From assembly GCF_035944355.1 (NCBI RefSeq), contig NZ_DASZBH010000011.1:15807-79806 (forward strand): a stretch of DNA of 64,000 nt, in the 5' to 3' direction. The position numbers and the translations under genes were made by a program. Below the pieces are notes generated by a model that saw only the letters and a program-made list of their open reading frames with translations, searched no databases and was not told where the DNA came from. The stretch is from Frateuria_A sp035944355 (GTDB lineage: Bacteria > Pseudomonadota > Gammaproteobacteria > Xanthomonadales > Rhodanobacteraceae). This document shows, in pieces, positions 7,797 through 15,964 of this stretch (position 1 is its first letter; each line of letters begins with the position of its first letter).

Positions 7797-9740
7797 TCAG
7801 GCGCCCTTGCCGATGTGCTTCTCCAGGAACGCCTGCAGCGCGTTGTAGAAATCCACGCGGTTCTTCTCGTCGTAGAAGCCGTGGCCCTCGCCCGGCTTGC
7901 TCATCCACTCGTACGGTTTGTGTGCGGCGTCGAGCGCGGCGCGCATGGCCTTGGCCTGGGCGAAGGGCGCGCGTTGGTCGTCCTCGCCGTGGATCAGCAG
8001 CACCGGCACGTCGATCTTGTCGGCGAGCTTGTCGGGCGAGTTGGCGTCCAGGTCGGCGTCGTCCTTGCCGATGACCATCGTCAGATAGCTGCGGCCGGTC
8101 TTGCTTTCGCGCACGTCGCCCTTGGCGTACATCATCTTGAGGTCGTAGACGCCGGCGTAGCCGACCGCGCACTTGAACAGGCCCGGCGCGCGGATAGTCG
8201 TCATCATCGCCGAGTAGCCGCCGAAGCTGCCGCCGTAGACGCAGATCCGTGCCGGATCGGCATAGTGCTGCGCCACGGCCCAGCGGACTCCGTCGGTCAG
8301 GTCCTGCTGGATGCGCGTGCCCCACTTGAGATAGCCCGCTTCCTGGAAGTCTTCGCCACGGCCGCCCGAGCCGCGGTAGTTGACCTGCAGCACCAGGTAG
8401 CCGCGGTTGGCGAGGAACTGGGCGTCGTCGTCGTACGACCAGTCATCGCTGACGCCGATGGGCCCGCCGTGGGGCAGCAGCACCATCGGCAGGCCGGTTT
8501 CGCCGCGGCCGGGCGGCAAGGTCAGGATGGCCTCCAGTTCGGTGCCGTCGCTGGCCTTGAAGCGCATGGGGCGGCGCTCCGCCATTTTTGCCGGGTCGAT
8601 CCAGGGCGCTGCGTCGAACAGCTTGCGCACCTTGTAGGTGTGTGTGTCGATCAGCAGGTAGGTGCCCGGGTTGCGGTCGCTTGTCACGCTGAACAGCAGT
8701 TGCCCGCCGTCCTCGCTGTAGTTGATGAAGTGCAGGTACTGGCCGGGAAACTTCAGGCTGAGCGCGCGATGCAGCTTGGCCGCTGGCAGGTTCGGGTCGA
8801 TGTAGCTTGCCTGCGGCACCCCGGTTTCGGAAACGGCGGCAAAGGGCTGGCGCGGCAGCGGCGTCCATTCGATCGTGCCGACGCTGCCGAAGCCGGCGGC
8901 GTCAAGCACCTGGCGGTTGGTGCCGGACTCGTCCTGCAGCACCAGCGAGGCCGGCCCGCCGGCGGGGTCGTATAGGGCGTAGATGTGCTGCTGGTCCGGG
9001 GCGACCTCGACGGGCGAGAAGCTGCCGACCTGCGCGGCCGGCAGTTGCCGCCAATGGTCGTTGTCCCGGTGGTAGACCACGTAATCGAAATTCTCGTTGC
9101 GGCCGTAGGCATAGCGAGGCCGTCCGTCGTCACCGACCAGGAAGCTCATGTTGCCGACCCCGATGTCGGCCAGCAGATGGCGCGTATTGGCAGTGGCGTC
9201 GACGTCGTACAGCGAACTGCTGCTCTCGGAGGACCAACTGGTGACGGCCATGTAGAAATGGCCGTTGGCCCTGTCCGGCAGTCCGTCGATGAAACCCCAT
9301 CCCCGGTCCCGGCCGCGGGTCTGCGCGCGCGTGCCGTACATGGAGTCGTAGCCGTACAGGTAATCCTGGTTCTTGCCGTCGATATCGCTGGCGAGGATTT
9401 CGCCGGTGTAGGCCGGCCGGTCGATCGATCCGAACTCCTTGCCTTTGGCCACCACCAGCCGCGTCGGGCCGACCCAATGGATGTCCAGCGGCAGTTCGTA
9501 TTTGGGCATGCGCAGCATGCTCGCAGGCTTGGACATGTCCTCCACGCGGTAGACCACCAGGGCGTGCTGGCTGCCCTCGTCCCAACGCACCGCCAGGTAC
9601 TTGCCGTCGGGCGAGAGCCGGGGCATCGACAGTTGCGGGTGGCGCGCGAAATCCTCCACCGGCAGCAGGTCGGCCGACGCGGCGATCGCGGGCGCCAAAA
9701 GCATGGCCGCGCAAAGCACGGTCCGTGTGAATCGGTTCAT
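7797..9740 (-). CDS. Secreted S9 (prolyl oligopeptidase family) peptidase
   Basis: A 647-residue protein starting at the ATG at 9740, which opens a good signal peptide (MNRFTRTVLCAAMLLAPAIAASA) and has a purine-rich GGGAAGGGA upstream. Residues about 25-370 look like the beta-propeller. The C-terminal alpha/beta hydrolase domain carries the triad: Ser505 in YGGSFGGYS, Asp588 in HGEDDQRAP and His620 in GEGHGF. Such enzymes cut dipeptides or short peptides in the periplasm, an alternative nutrient route alongside the POT transporter. It is transcribed alone, divergently from lgt, and ends in its own terminator. Confidence 0.9.
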   Translation of the reverse strand: MNRFTRTVLCAAMLLAPAIAASADLLPVEDFARHPQLSMPRLSPDGKYLAVRWDEGSQHALVVYRVEDMSKPASMLRMPKYELPLDIHWVGPTRLVVAKGKEFGSIDRPAYTGEILASDIDGKNQDYLYGYDSMYGTRAQTRGRDRGWGFIDGLPDRANGHFYMAVTSWSSESSSSLYDVDATANTRHLLADIGVGNMSFLVGDDGRPRYAYGRNENFDYVVYHRDNDHWRQLPAAQVGSFSPVEVAPDQQHIYALYDPAGGPASLVLQDESGTNRQVLDAAGFGSVGTIEWTPLPRQPFAAVSETGVPQASYIDPNLPAAKLHRALSLKFPGQYLHFINYSEDGGQLLFSVTSDRNPGTYLLIDTHTYKVRKLFDAAPWIDPAKMAERRPMRFKASDGTELEAILTLPPGRGETGLPMVLLPHGGPIGVSDDWSYDDDAQFLANRGYLVLQVNYRGSGGRGEDFQEAGYLKWGTRIQQDLTDGVRWAVAQHYADPARICVYGGSFGGYSAMMTTIRAPGLFKCAVGYAGVYDLKMMYAKGDVRESKTGRSYLTMVIGKDDADLDANSPDKLADKIDVPVLLIHGEDDQRAPFAQAKAMRAALDAAHKPYEWMSKPGEGHGFYDEKNRVDFYNALQAFLEKHIGKGA

Positions 9741-9925
9741 CGTCCCTTCCCCCTGGGCTCCTGGTGGCAGGCGCGGACGCCGGGAGTACGACGTCCGGCC
9801 AGGGGGGCATCCCCATGCCGCCCCGATGCCCACGATTCTAGTCACGGCCGGTCGGGCGCCGAAAGGGCCTGCGCCGCGCGGACCGGCCCGGCTACACTTG
9901 GGACTTTGCCCGGCCGCGCCCAGCC

Positions 9926-10804
9926 ATGACCCAGCCCTTCACCGTCCACTTCGATCCGGTCGCCTTCCACGTCGGGCCCGTGCAGGTGCACTGGTATGGG
10001 CTGATGTACCTGCTGGGCTTCCTGGGCGCCGGCCTGCTGGGCGAGCGGCGCCGGCGCGAGGGGCGCCTGCCGGTCAGCCGCGACGCGCTGAGCGACCTGG
10101 CTTTTTACGCCATGCTGGGCATCATCGTGGGCGGACGCGTGTGGTACATGCTGTTCTACTACGCCGGCGGCCCGCATTGGATCTGGACCGACCCGTTGGC
10201 GCTGTTCAAGGTGTGGGACGGCGGCATGAGCTTCCATGGCGGCTTGCTCGGCGTGCTCGCGGCCGCCTGGTGGTGGTCGCGGCGCCATCGGCTGCATTTC
10301 TTCGACACCATGGACTTCGTGGCGCCGCTGGTTCCGCTGGGACTCGGACTCGGCCGGCTGGGCAACTTCATCAACGGCGAGCTGTGGGGCAAGCCAGGCA
10401 GCGTGCCCTGGGCGATGATCTTTCCCAACGCGCATGCCGAGGACCTGCAGTTGGCGGCCGGCCAGCCGGCGCTGGCGCAACAGCTGGCGCGCTTCGGCGG
10501 CCTGCCGCGGCACCCCTCGGAGCTCTACGAGATGGCGCTGGAGGGCGCAGTGATGTTCGCGGTGCTGTGGCTGGTATCGATGAAGCCCCGGCCGCGCTAC
10601 CTGGTTTCGGGCCTGTTCGCGCTGCTCTACGGCTGCTTCCGCTTCGCCGTCGAATTCGTGCGCGTGCCCGACCCCCAGCTCGGCTACCTGGCCTGGGGCT
10701 GGCTGACCATGGGGCAGGTGCAGTCGCTGCCGCTGGTCGTGGTCGGGCTGGTGCTGGTGGCGCTTTCGCGCCGGGCGCCGACGCTGGCGCTGGCGGCGCG
10801 TTGA
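9926..10804 (+). CDS. lgt: Prolipoprotein diacylglyceryl transferase
   Basis: A 292-residue inner-membrane enzyme (Escherichia coli: 291) that transfers diacylglycerol from phosphatidylglycerol to the lipobox cysteine of prolipoproteins. About seven hydrophobic segments are visible. The Lgt signature GRLGNFINGELWG lies near residue 148, and the region around HGGLLG is also conserved. thyA lies 1.2 kb downstream on the same strand, a pairing frequent in proteobacteria, but here the two are separated by an oppositely oriented AIM24 gene. Several lipoproteins in this window (lemA, the M48 protease, the YXWGXW protein, the Ala-rich one) would be its substrates. Confidence 0.95.
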   Translation: MTQPFTVHFDPVAFHVGPVQVHWYGLMYLLGFLGAGLLGERRRREGRLPVSRDALSDLAFYAMLGIIVGGRVWYMLFYYAGGPHWIWTDPLALFKVWDGGMSFHGGLLGVLAAAWWWSRRHRLHFFDTMDFVAPLVPLGLGLGRLGNFINGELWGKPGSVPWAMIFPNAHAEDLQLAAGQPALAQQLARFGGLPRHPSELYEMALEGAVMFAVLWLVSMKPRPRYLVSGLFALLYGCFRFAVEFVRVPDPQLGYLAWGWLTMGQVQSLPLVVVGLVLVALSRRAPTLALAAR

Positions 10805-10820
10805 ATCGGGCAGGTTGAAT

Positions 10821-10851
10821 CGGCAGGGCGGGCTTGTGTCCCGCCCTGTCG
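10821..10851. terminator. Stem-loop between convergent lgt and the AIM24 gene
   Basis: A 9-base perfect stem (10824-10832 with 10840-10848), extendable to 12 with one G-U pair, and a 7-base loop. It fills the 59-base gap between two convergent genes. There is no T tract on either strand, so intrinsic termination is only possible, not shown. Confidence 0.4.
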
Positions 10852-10863
10852 ATCGGCGCACGG

Positions 10864-11871
10864 CTAGAAGTTGCGGTCACCGCCGATCAGGTCACCCAGG
10901 CCGCCGAGGATCGAACCTTCGCCGCGGCGCTGCCCGCCGCCCTGCGGCGCGGCCGCCAGCATGCGGCCGGCCAGGCGCGAGAACGGCAGCGATTGCAGCC
11001 AGACCTTGCCCGGGCCGGTCAGCGTGGCCAGGAACACCCCTTCGCCGCCGAACAGCATGCTCTTGATGCCGCCGACGGGCCGCACGTCCATGCTGACCGT
11101 GTCGTGGAAGGCCACCACGCAGCCGGTATCCACGTCCAGCCGCTCGCCGGGCTTGAGCTCGCGCTCGACCACGGTGCCGCCGGCGTGCACGAACACCCAG
11201 CCGTCGCCCTCGAGCTTTTGCATGATGAAGCCCTCGCCGCCGAACAGGCCGGTGAGGATCTTGCGCTGGAAGAAGATGCCCAGCGACACGCCGCGCGCGC
11301 CGGCCAGGAAGGAATCCTTCTGGCAGATCAGCCGCCCGCCGTGATCGGAGAGCTTCATCGCCATCACCGTGCCCGGATAGGGCGCGGCGAAGGCGACCTT
11401 GGCCTTGCCGCTGCCGGTGTGCGTGAACACGGTGGTGAACAGGGTATCGCCCGTGACCACGCGCTTGCCGGCGGAAATCAGCTTGTCCATGAGGCCGCCG
11501 CCTTGCGAGGCGGTCGAGCCGTCGCCGAAGATGGTGTCCATCTGCACGGCCGCTTCCTTGTACATCAGGGCGCCCGCCTCGGCGATGGCGCTCTCGCCCG
11601 GGTCCAGCTCCACTTCGACGAATTGCATGTCGTTGCCGACGATGCGGTAGTCGATCTCGTCCGACGCCCCGTGGCGCCCGGCCGGTGCGGGCGGAGGCGC
11701 CACGGCCACGGCGGTGGAGGCCAGGAATACGCTGTGGATCGGCCGCCATTCGCCGAAGCCTTCCTTCCAGCAGTAGCCGTCCGGGCGGCTGTGCGCCTGG
11801 GCGCGCGCGGCCTCGTCGTCCAGCGGGCCGATGCGTTCGTTGTTGCCGTAGCTGAAGTACCACTGGGTCAT
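10864..11871 (-). CDS. AIM24/TIGR00266-family protein with N-terminal GYF-like domain
   Basis: A 335-residue soluble protein. Residues 1-50 (QWYFSYGNNERIGPLDDE ... YCWKEGFGEWRPI) match the small GYF_2 domain found on many bacterial membrane-associated proteins. Residues about 75-310 are the AIM24/TIGR00266 beta-rich domain (ELDPGESAIAEAGALMY, GGEGFIMQKLEGDGWVFVHAGG, GGEGVFLATLTGPGKVWLQ). The tail is Gly-rich. The function of the family is not established; the fold suggests an oligomeric binding protein. It is transcribed alone, convergent with lgt and divergent from thyA. Confidence 0.83.
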   Translation of the reverse strand: MTQWYFSYGNNERIGPLDDEAARAQAHSRPDGYCWKEGFGEWRPIHSVFLASTAVAVAPPPAPAGRHGASDEIDYRIVGNDMQFVEVELDPGESAIAEAGALMYKEAAVQMDTIFGDGSTASQGGGLMDKLISAGKRVVTGDTLFTTVFTHTGSGKAKVAFAAPYPGTVMAMKLSDHGGRLICQKDSFLAGARGVSLGIFFQRKILTGLFGGEGFIMQKLEGDGWVFVHAGGTVVERELKPGERLDVDTGCVVAFHDTVSMDVRPVGGIKSMLFGGEGVFLATLTGPGKVWLQSLPFSRLAGRMLAAAPQGGGQRRGEGSILGGLGDLIGGDRNF

Positions 11872-12044
11872 GTGCGCCGCCCGCTGGGAGATGGGCTTCG
11901 GAGTCTAGGTCCGCGCCGCAGCCCGGGCGAGTGACGGATGTCATTGGACGCCAGGGCATCGGCCCGGATCCGAATTCCGCGCTTGTGCGGAGTTCCAGGG
12001 AGCCGGTTGGGGCAAGCGCCGCCCCTGCCGCTAGAATCCATTCC

Positions 12045-12839
12045 ATGCGCGCCTACCTCGACCTGCTCGACCACGTGCTCCACCACGGCACGGAAAAGAC
12101 CGACCGCACCGGCACCGGCACCAGGAGCGTGTTCGGCTGGCAGATGCGCTTCGACCTCGGCCAGGGTTTTCCGCTGGTCACCACCAAGAAGGTGCACTGG
12201 AAGTCGGTGGTGCACGAGCTGATCTGGTTCCTGCGCGGCGACACCAACGTCGCCTACCTCAAGGAACACGGCGTCAGCATCTGGGACGAGTGGGCCGACG
12301 CCGAGGGCAACCTGGGGCCGGTCTACGGCAGGCAGTGGCGCGCCTGGCCGACCGCCGACGGCGGCACCGTCGACCAGATCCGCTGGGTGGTGGACGAAAT
12401 CCGCCGCAATCCCGATTCGCGCCGGTTGATCGTCAGCGCCTGGAATGTCGGCGAACTGCCGAAGATGGCGCTGATGCCCTGCCACACGCTGTTCCAGTTC
12501 TACGTGGCCGACGGCAGGCTCTCCTGCCAGCTCTACCAGCGCTCGGGCGACATCTTCCTGGGCGTGCCGTTCAACATCGCCAGCTACGCGCTGCTCACCC
12601 ACATGGTGGCGCAGGTGTGCGGGCTGGGCGTGGGCGACTTCGTGCACACGCTGGGCGACGCGCACCTGTACGGCAACCATGTCGAGCAGGCGCGCCTGCA
12701 ACTGTCCCGCGAGCCGCGGCCGTTGCCGCGCGTGGCGCTCAACCCGCAAGTGCGGGCGTTGGAGGACTTCCGCTTCGAAGACGTCGCCCTGGAGGGCTAC
12801 GACCCGCATCCGGCGATCAAGGCGCCCGTTGCTGTGTAG
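12045..12839 (+). CDS. thyA: Thymidylate synthase
   Basis: A 264-residue enzyme, exactly the Escherichia coli ThyA length, from the ATG at 12045; the frame is open further upstream but homology begins here. It methylates dUMP to dTMP with methylene-tetrahydrofolate. The active-site cysteine is in ALMPCHTLFQFYV, followed by the conserved LSCQLYQRSGDIFLGVPFNIASYALL and the C-terminal GYDPHPAIKAPVAV. The last 23 bases overlap the 3' end of a convergent acetyltransferase gene, so its final codons are constrained on both strands. Confidence 0.96.
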   Translation: MRAYLDLLDHVLHHGTEKTDRTGTGTRSVFGWQMRFDLGQGFPLVTTKKVHWKSVVHELIWFLRGDTNVAYLKEHGVSIWDEWADAEGNLGPVYGRQWRAWPTADGGTVDQIRWVVDEIRRNPDSRRLIVSAWNVGELPKMALMPCHTLFQFYVADGRLSCQLYQRSGDIFLGVPFNIASYALLTHMVAQVCGLGVGDFVHTLGDAHLYGNHVEQARLQLSREPRPLPRVALNPQVRALEDFRFEDVALEGYDPHPAIKAPVAV

Positions 12840-13440
12840 GGCGGTCGAGGCCGCCCGGCCCTGCCTCGCCGGCGAGCAGCCGCTTCAATTCCGCGGCGTC
12901 GCGAAGCAGCTCGAACGGCGTCACCGGGGCCGGATGTTCCGGTGGCGTCTGCAAGGTCTTCTGCCACACCCCCACGTCCCACCAGCGGCCGAGCTTGTAG
13001 CCGCTCTGCCGCCACACGCCGGCGGGCGCAAAGCCCATCGTCTCGTGCAACCGCACGCTGGCTTCGCCGGGCAAGGTGATCACGCCGACCGCCTGGTTGA
13101 TGCCCTGCAGGCGCATCGCTTCCAGCAGCACGCCGTACAGGCGCCGGGCGATGCCTCTGCGGCCGGCATCCTCGCGCACGTAGATCGAGGTTTCGGCGAT
13201 CCAGTCGTAGGCGGCGCGTTCGCGGAAGCGGCTGGCGTACGCGTAGGCGAGCACCTCGCCGTCGCTTTCCCACACCAGCCAGGGATACTGCGCCAGGCGC
13301 GCGACGATGCGCTCGCGCATCGCGGTCACGCCGGGCAGGGCGGTCTCGAAGGTGGCCACGCCATGGGTGACCGACGGGGCGTAGATCGCATGCACCGCGG
13401 CGGCGTCGTCGGGGCGGGCGATGCGGATCATGCCGTCCAT
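12817..13440 (-). CDS. GNAT N-acetyltransferase, phosphinothricin-acetyltransferase-like
   Basis: A 207-residue GNAT protein. The start MDGMIRIARPDDAAAVHAIYAPSV and the acetyl-CoA loop REDAGRRGIARRLYGVLLEAM, followed by GVITLPGEASVRLHETMGF, closely follow the PAT/Bar/YncA subgroup. That subgroup acetylates methionine sulfoximine or phosphinothricin-like amines. About 35 residues beyond the domain form a divergent tail. Its ATG lies 2 bases after the stop of the upstream GNAT gene, so they are co-transcribed. Substrate is inferred only from the subgroup. Confidence 0.83.
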   Translation of the reverse strand: MDGMIRIARPDDAAAVHAIYAPSVTHGVATFETALPGVTAMRERIVARLAQYPWLVWESDGEVLAYAYASRFRERAAYDWIAETSIYVREDAGRRGIARRLYGVLLEAMRLQGINQAVGVITLPGEASVRLHETMGFAPAGVWRQSGYKLGRWWDVGVWQKTLQTPPEHPAPVTPFELLRDAAELKRLLAGEAGPGGLDRPTQQRAP

Positions 13441-13442
13441 CG

Positions 13443-13931
13443 TCAGAGCTGACGCAGGTAATAGCGGTCGCAGCCGTGGTGGCCGGTGCCGCCCATCGCC
13501 GCGCAGATCGGCGTGAAGCCGCTGCGCCGGTACAGCGCCTGCGCCGCGTCCATGCCGGTGAGGGTTTCCAGGTAGCAGCGCCGGTATCCCATGGTGCGCG
13601 CCGCGTCCAGGCAGCGCTGCATCATCGCGGTGCCCGCGCCGATGCCGCGCGCCTGCGGCAGGAAGTACATCTTGCGCAGCTCGCACACGTCCGGCTCGCC
13701 GCCCTCCAGCGGCGCCACGCCGGCGCCGCCGATGACCGCGCCGTCGCGCTCGACCACGAAGTAGGCGCAGCCGGGCCGCGCGTAGGCCTCGGCCATGTGA
13801 TCGACTTCCGTGTCGTGGATGGCGAAGCCCGGGCCGTCGGCGCCGAACTCGGGCATCACGGTGCGGATGATCGACGCCACCGCGGCATCGTCGGCAGGTT
13901 CGATCGGGCGGATCAGGAAGTTTGCGGTCAT
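13443..13931 (-). CDS. GNAT family N-acetyltransferase
   Basis: A 162-residue single-domain GNAT enzyme. The acetyl-CoA-binding motif A is LRKMYFLPQARGIGAGTAMMQRCLDAA, followed by YLETLTGMDAAQALYRRSGF. It resembles small YjgM/PA4866-type acetyltransferases of unknown substrate. It sits between the HMG-CoA lyase gene upstream (39 bases) and the PAT-like gene downstream (2 bases) on one strand, so the three could share a transcript. Confidence 0.85.
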   Translation of the reverse strand: MTANFLIRPIEPADDAAVASIIRTVMPEFGADGPGFAIHDTEVDHMAEAYARPGCAYFVVERDGAVIGGAGVAPLEGGEPDVCELRKMYFLPQARGIGAGTAMMQRCLDAARTMGYRRCYLETLTGMDAAQALYRRSGFTPICAAMGGTGHHGCDRYYLRQL

Positions 13932-13970
13932 GGGGCGTAGAAGTGGGTGTAGGGAATCCGGACTTCGGTA

Positions 13971-14873
13971 TCAGGCGGCCGTGCGTGCGCGCGTGACGCG
14001 GCTGGCGGTGTCCTTGTGCAGTTGCGCGGCGAGCCAGGCGCCGGTGGCGACCAGCAGGTCCAGATCGACGCCGGTGCGCAGGCCCATGCCGTGCAGCATG
14101 TAGACCACGTCCTCGCTGGCCACGTTGCCGGTGGCGCCCTTGGCATAGGGGCAGCCGCCCGTGCCGGAGACGGCGCTGTCGACCACGCGCACGCCTTCCT
14201 CCAGGCAGGCCAGGATGTTCGCCAGGGCCTGGCCGTAGGTGTCGTGGAAGTGCACCGCCAGCGCGTTCATGGGTACCGCCTGCGCCACCGCCCGCAGCAT
14301 CGCGCGCGCCCTGGCCGGCGTGCCGACGCCGATGGTGTCGCCCAGCGAGATCTCGTAGCAGCCCAGCGCATGCAGCCGCTGCGCCACGCGCACCACGTCG
14401 GCGACCGGCACCTCGCCCTGGTAGGGGCAGCCGAGCACGGTGGAGACATAGCCGCGCACCGCCACGCCGTCGGCCCGGGCATGCTCGATCACCGGCGCGA
14501 AACGCTCGATCGACTCGTCGATGGAGGCGTTGACGTTCTTGCGGTTGAAGGCCTCGCTCGCGGCCGTGAATACGGCGATTTCGCGCGCACCCACCGCCCG
14601 CGCGCGTTCGTAGCCCTGCAGGTTGGGCACCAGCACCGGATAGCGCACGCCGGGCACCTTGCGGATGCCGGCGAACACCTCGGCCGCGTCGGCCAGCTGC
14701 GGCACCCACTTGGGGCTGACGAAGCTGGTCGCCTCGATGGTGGTCAGGCCGGTGGAGGAAAGCCGGTCGATCAGCGCGATCTTCACCTCCGCCGGCAGCA
14801 GCGTCTTCTCGTTCTGCAGGCCGTCGCGGGCGCCGACTTCGACGATGCGGACGGTATCGCCTGGGGAGGTCAT
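13971..14873 (-). CDS. mvaB: Hydroxymethylglutaryl-CoA lyase
   Basis: A 300-residue TIM-barrel lyase splitting HMG-CoA into acetyl-CoA and acetoacetate, the last step of leucine degradation. It starts at the ATG at 14873. The catalytic and metal residues are visible: VGARDGLQNE near the start, HFHDTYGQALANI for the metal histidines, and SGTGGCPYAKGATGN with the active-site cysteine. The other leucine genes of the window lie 17-30 kb away on the same strand rather than in one operon with it. Confidence 0.93.
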   Translation of the reverse strand: MTSPGDTVRIVEVGARDGLQNEKTLLPAEVKIALIDRLSSTGLTTIEATSFVSPKWVPQLADAAEVFAGIRKVPGVRYPVLVPNLQGYERARAVGAREIAVFTAASEAFNRKNVNASIDESIERFAPVIEHARADGVAVRGYVSTVLGCPYQGEVPVADVVRVAQRLHALGCYEISLGDTIGVGTPARARAMLRAVAQAVPMNALAVHFHDTYGQALANILACLEEGVRVVDSAVSGTGGCPYAKGATGNVASEDVVYMLHGMGLRTGVDLDLLVATGAWLAAQLHKDTASRVTRARTAA

Positions 14874-14967
14874 GGCGGCTCCGGGTGCGGGAAAGCCCAA
14901 CTTTAGCCGGTCGGCCGCCGCGGCAGGACCGGCAGGCGGCAGGCTGGCTTTGGCCAGGGCTCCTCCG

Positions 14968-14973
14968 TATAAT
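14968..14973 (+). promoter_or_regulatory. Probable -10 box of the rpmI-rplT transcript
   Basis: A perfect TATAAT stands about 124 bases before the rpmI start; no strong -35 is visible. The leader that would follow contains a small stem (GACCC with GGGTC around 14984-15001). A structured leader fits the ribosomal-protein autoregulation known for the L35-L20 operon, but the binding site cannot be assigned from sequence. Confidence 0.5.
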
Positions 14974-15096
14974 CGCCGGTTCGACCCATACGGACGGGTC
15001 GTGAACCGATGTCGGCAGGACGGAAAGCGTGGCCTTCGGGACCACCGCCGAATCAGTCAGAAACCGGGCACTCAAAGCCCACTCAGGAGCATTCCC

Positions 15097-15294
15097 ATGC
15101 CCAAGATCAAGACCAACCGGGCGGCTGCGAAGCGTTTTCGCAAGACCGCGTCGGGCAAGTTCAAGGCCGGTCACGCCTTCAAGTCGCACATCCTGACCAA
15201 GAAGTCGACCAAGCGTAAGCGCAACCTGCGCGCCACCAACCACGTCAAGGCGTGCGACACCAAGGGTGTGGCTCGCATGTTGCCGTACGTCTAA
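15097..15294 (+). CDS. rpmI: 50S ribosomal protein L35
   Basis: A 65-residue basic protein identical in length to the Escherichia coli L35 (MPKIKTNRAAAKRFRKTASG at the start, RNLRATNHVKACDTKGVARMLPYV at the end). An AGGAG lies 7 bases before the ATG. It is the first gene of the translation operon here; infC and thrS, the usual upstream partners, are not present before it. Confidence 0.97.
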   Translation: MPKIKTNRAAAKRFRKTASGKFKAGHAFKSHILTKKSTKRKRNLRATNHVKACDTKGVARMLPYV

Positions 15295-15309
15295 GGGGAG
15301 GAGAACACC

Positions 15310-15669
15310 ATGGCTCGTGTAAAGCGTGGCGTCACCGCCCGTCGTCGTCACAAGAAGATCATCGGCCGCGCGAAGGGCTACTACAACGCCCGCCGCAAGG
15401 TCTTCCGCGTAGCGAACCAGGCCGTCATCAAGGCCGGCCAGTACGCCTATATCGGCCGCAAGCAGCGCAAGCGCCAGTTCCGTGCGCTGTGGATCGTGCG
15501 CATCAACGCCGCCGCCCGCCAGTTCGGCCTGTCCTACAGCCGCCTGATCAACGGCCTGTCCAAGGCCGGCATCACGATCGACCGCAAGGTGCTGGCGGAC
15601 ATCGCCGTGCACGACATCAAGGCGTTTGGCGCCATCGCGGAAAAAGCGAAGGCCAGCCTGGCCGCTTGA
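15310..15669 (+). CDS. rplT: 50S ribosomal protein L20
   Basis: A 119-residue ribosomal protein needed for early assembly of the large subunit, and the repressor of its own operon in enterobacteria. It has the typical start MARVKRGVTARRRHKKIIGRA and the ending VHDIKAFGAIAEKAKASLAA. It lies 15 bases after rpmI with GGGAGGAG before the ATG. A strong terminator follows. Confidence 0.97.
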   Translation: MARVKRGVTARRRHKKIIGRAKGYYNARRKVFRVANQAVIKAGQYAYIGRKQRKRQFRALWIVRINAAARQFGLSYSRLINGLSKAGITIDRKVLADIAVHDIKAFGAIAEKAKASLAA

Positions 15670-15701
15670 TCGTCGTCACCGACGGTATGCTGTGAATCAA
15701 G

Positions 15702-15739
15702 CGGGGAGAAGGCCAACGCCTTCTCCCCGTTTTTATTTA
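15702..15739 (+). terminator. Rho-independent terminator after rplT
   Basis: A 12-base perfect GC-rich stem (15702-15713 with 15718-15729), a CAAC loop and a T-rich tail TTTTTATTT. It separates rpmI-rplT from pheST, which is often one transcript in other gamma-proteobacteria. Confidence 0.92.
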
Positions 15740-15784
15740 ATGACGTGCCGTTTCTATCTAATAACGTGCTCTTTCGCGTTTGCC

Positions 15785-15931
15785 TCCTCTCCCCCATCTT
15801 CGATAAGTAACGGGGGAGAGGATTGAGGTGAGGGGCCAAGGCTTGCCTTGGACGTCACCAAAGCCGCTTCGATGCGGCAGCAACGCTAGAGCCGCCCCTC
15901 ACCCCAACCCTCTCCCCGGAGGGGAGAGGGA
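15785..15931. repeat. Pair of REP-like palindromes in opposite orientation
   Basis: The first unit is CCTCTCCCCC ... GGGGGAGAGG followed by the tail GAGGTGAGGGGCC (15785-15840). The second is its mirror image, GCCCCTCACCCC then CCCTCTCCCC ... GGGGAGAGGG (15892-15931). The head-to-head arrangement is BIME-like. The same family occurs near 24.1, 43.4, 52.1 and 54.0 kb. The pair lies between the rplT terminator and pheS and ends about 33 bases before the pheS start. Confidence 0.75.
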
Positions 15932-15964
15932 GCTAGAGGCAAAACCAAAGCGGAACTCGCACCG

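Noticed and set aside
12817..15612. A 931-codon minus-strand frame spanning two acetyltransferases, the lyase and the ribosomal genes.
   Set aside because: Only the last 207 codons (from 13440) resemble a protein family; the rest crosses well-supported genes in other frames.
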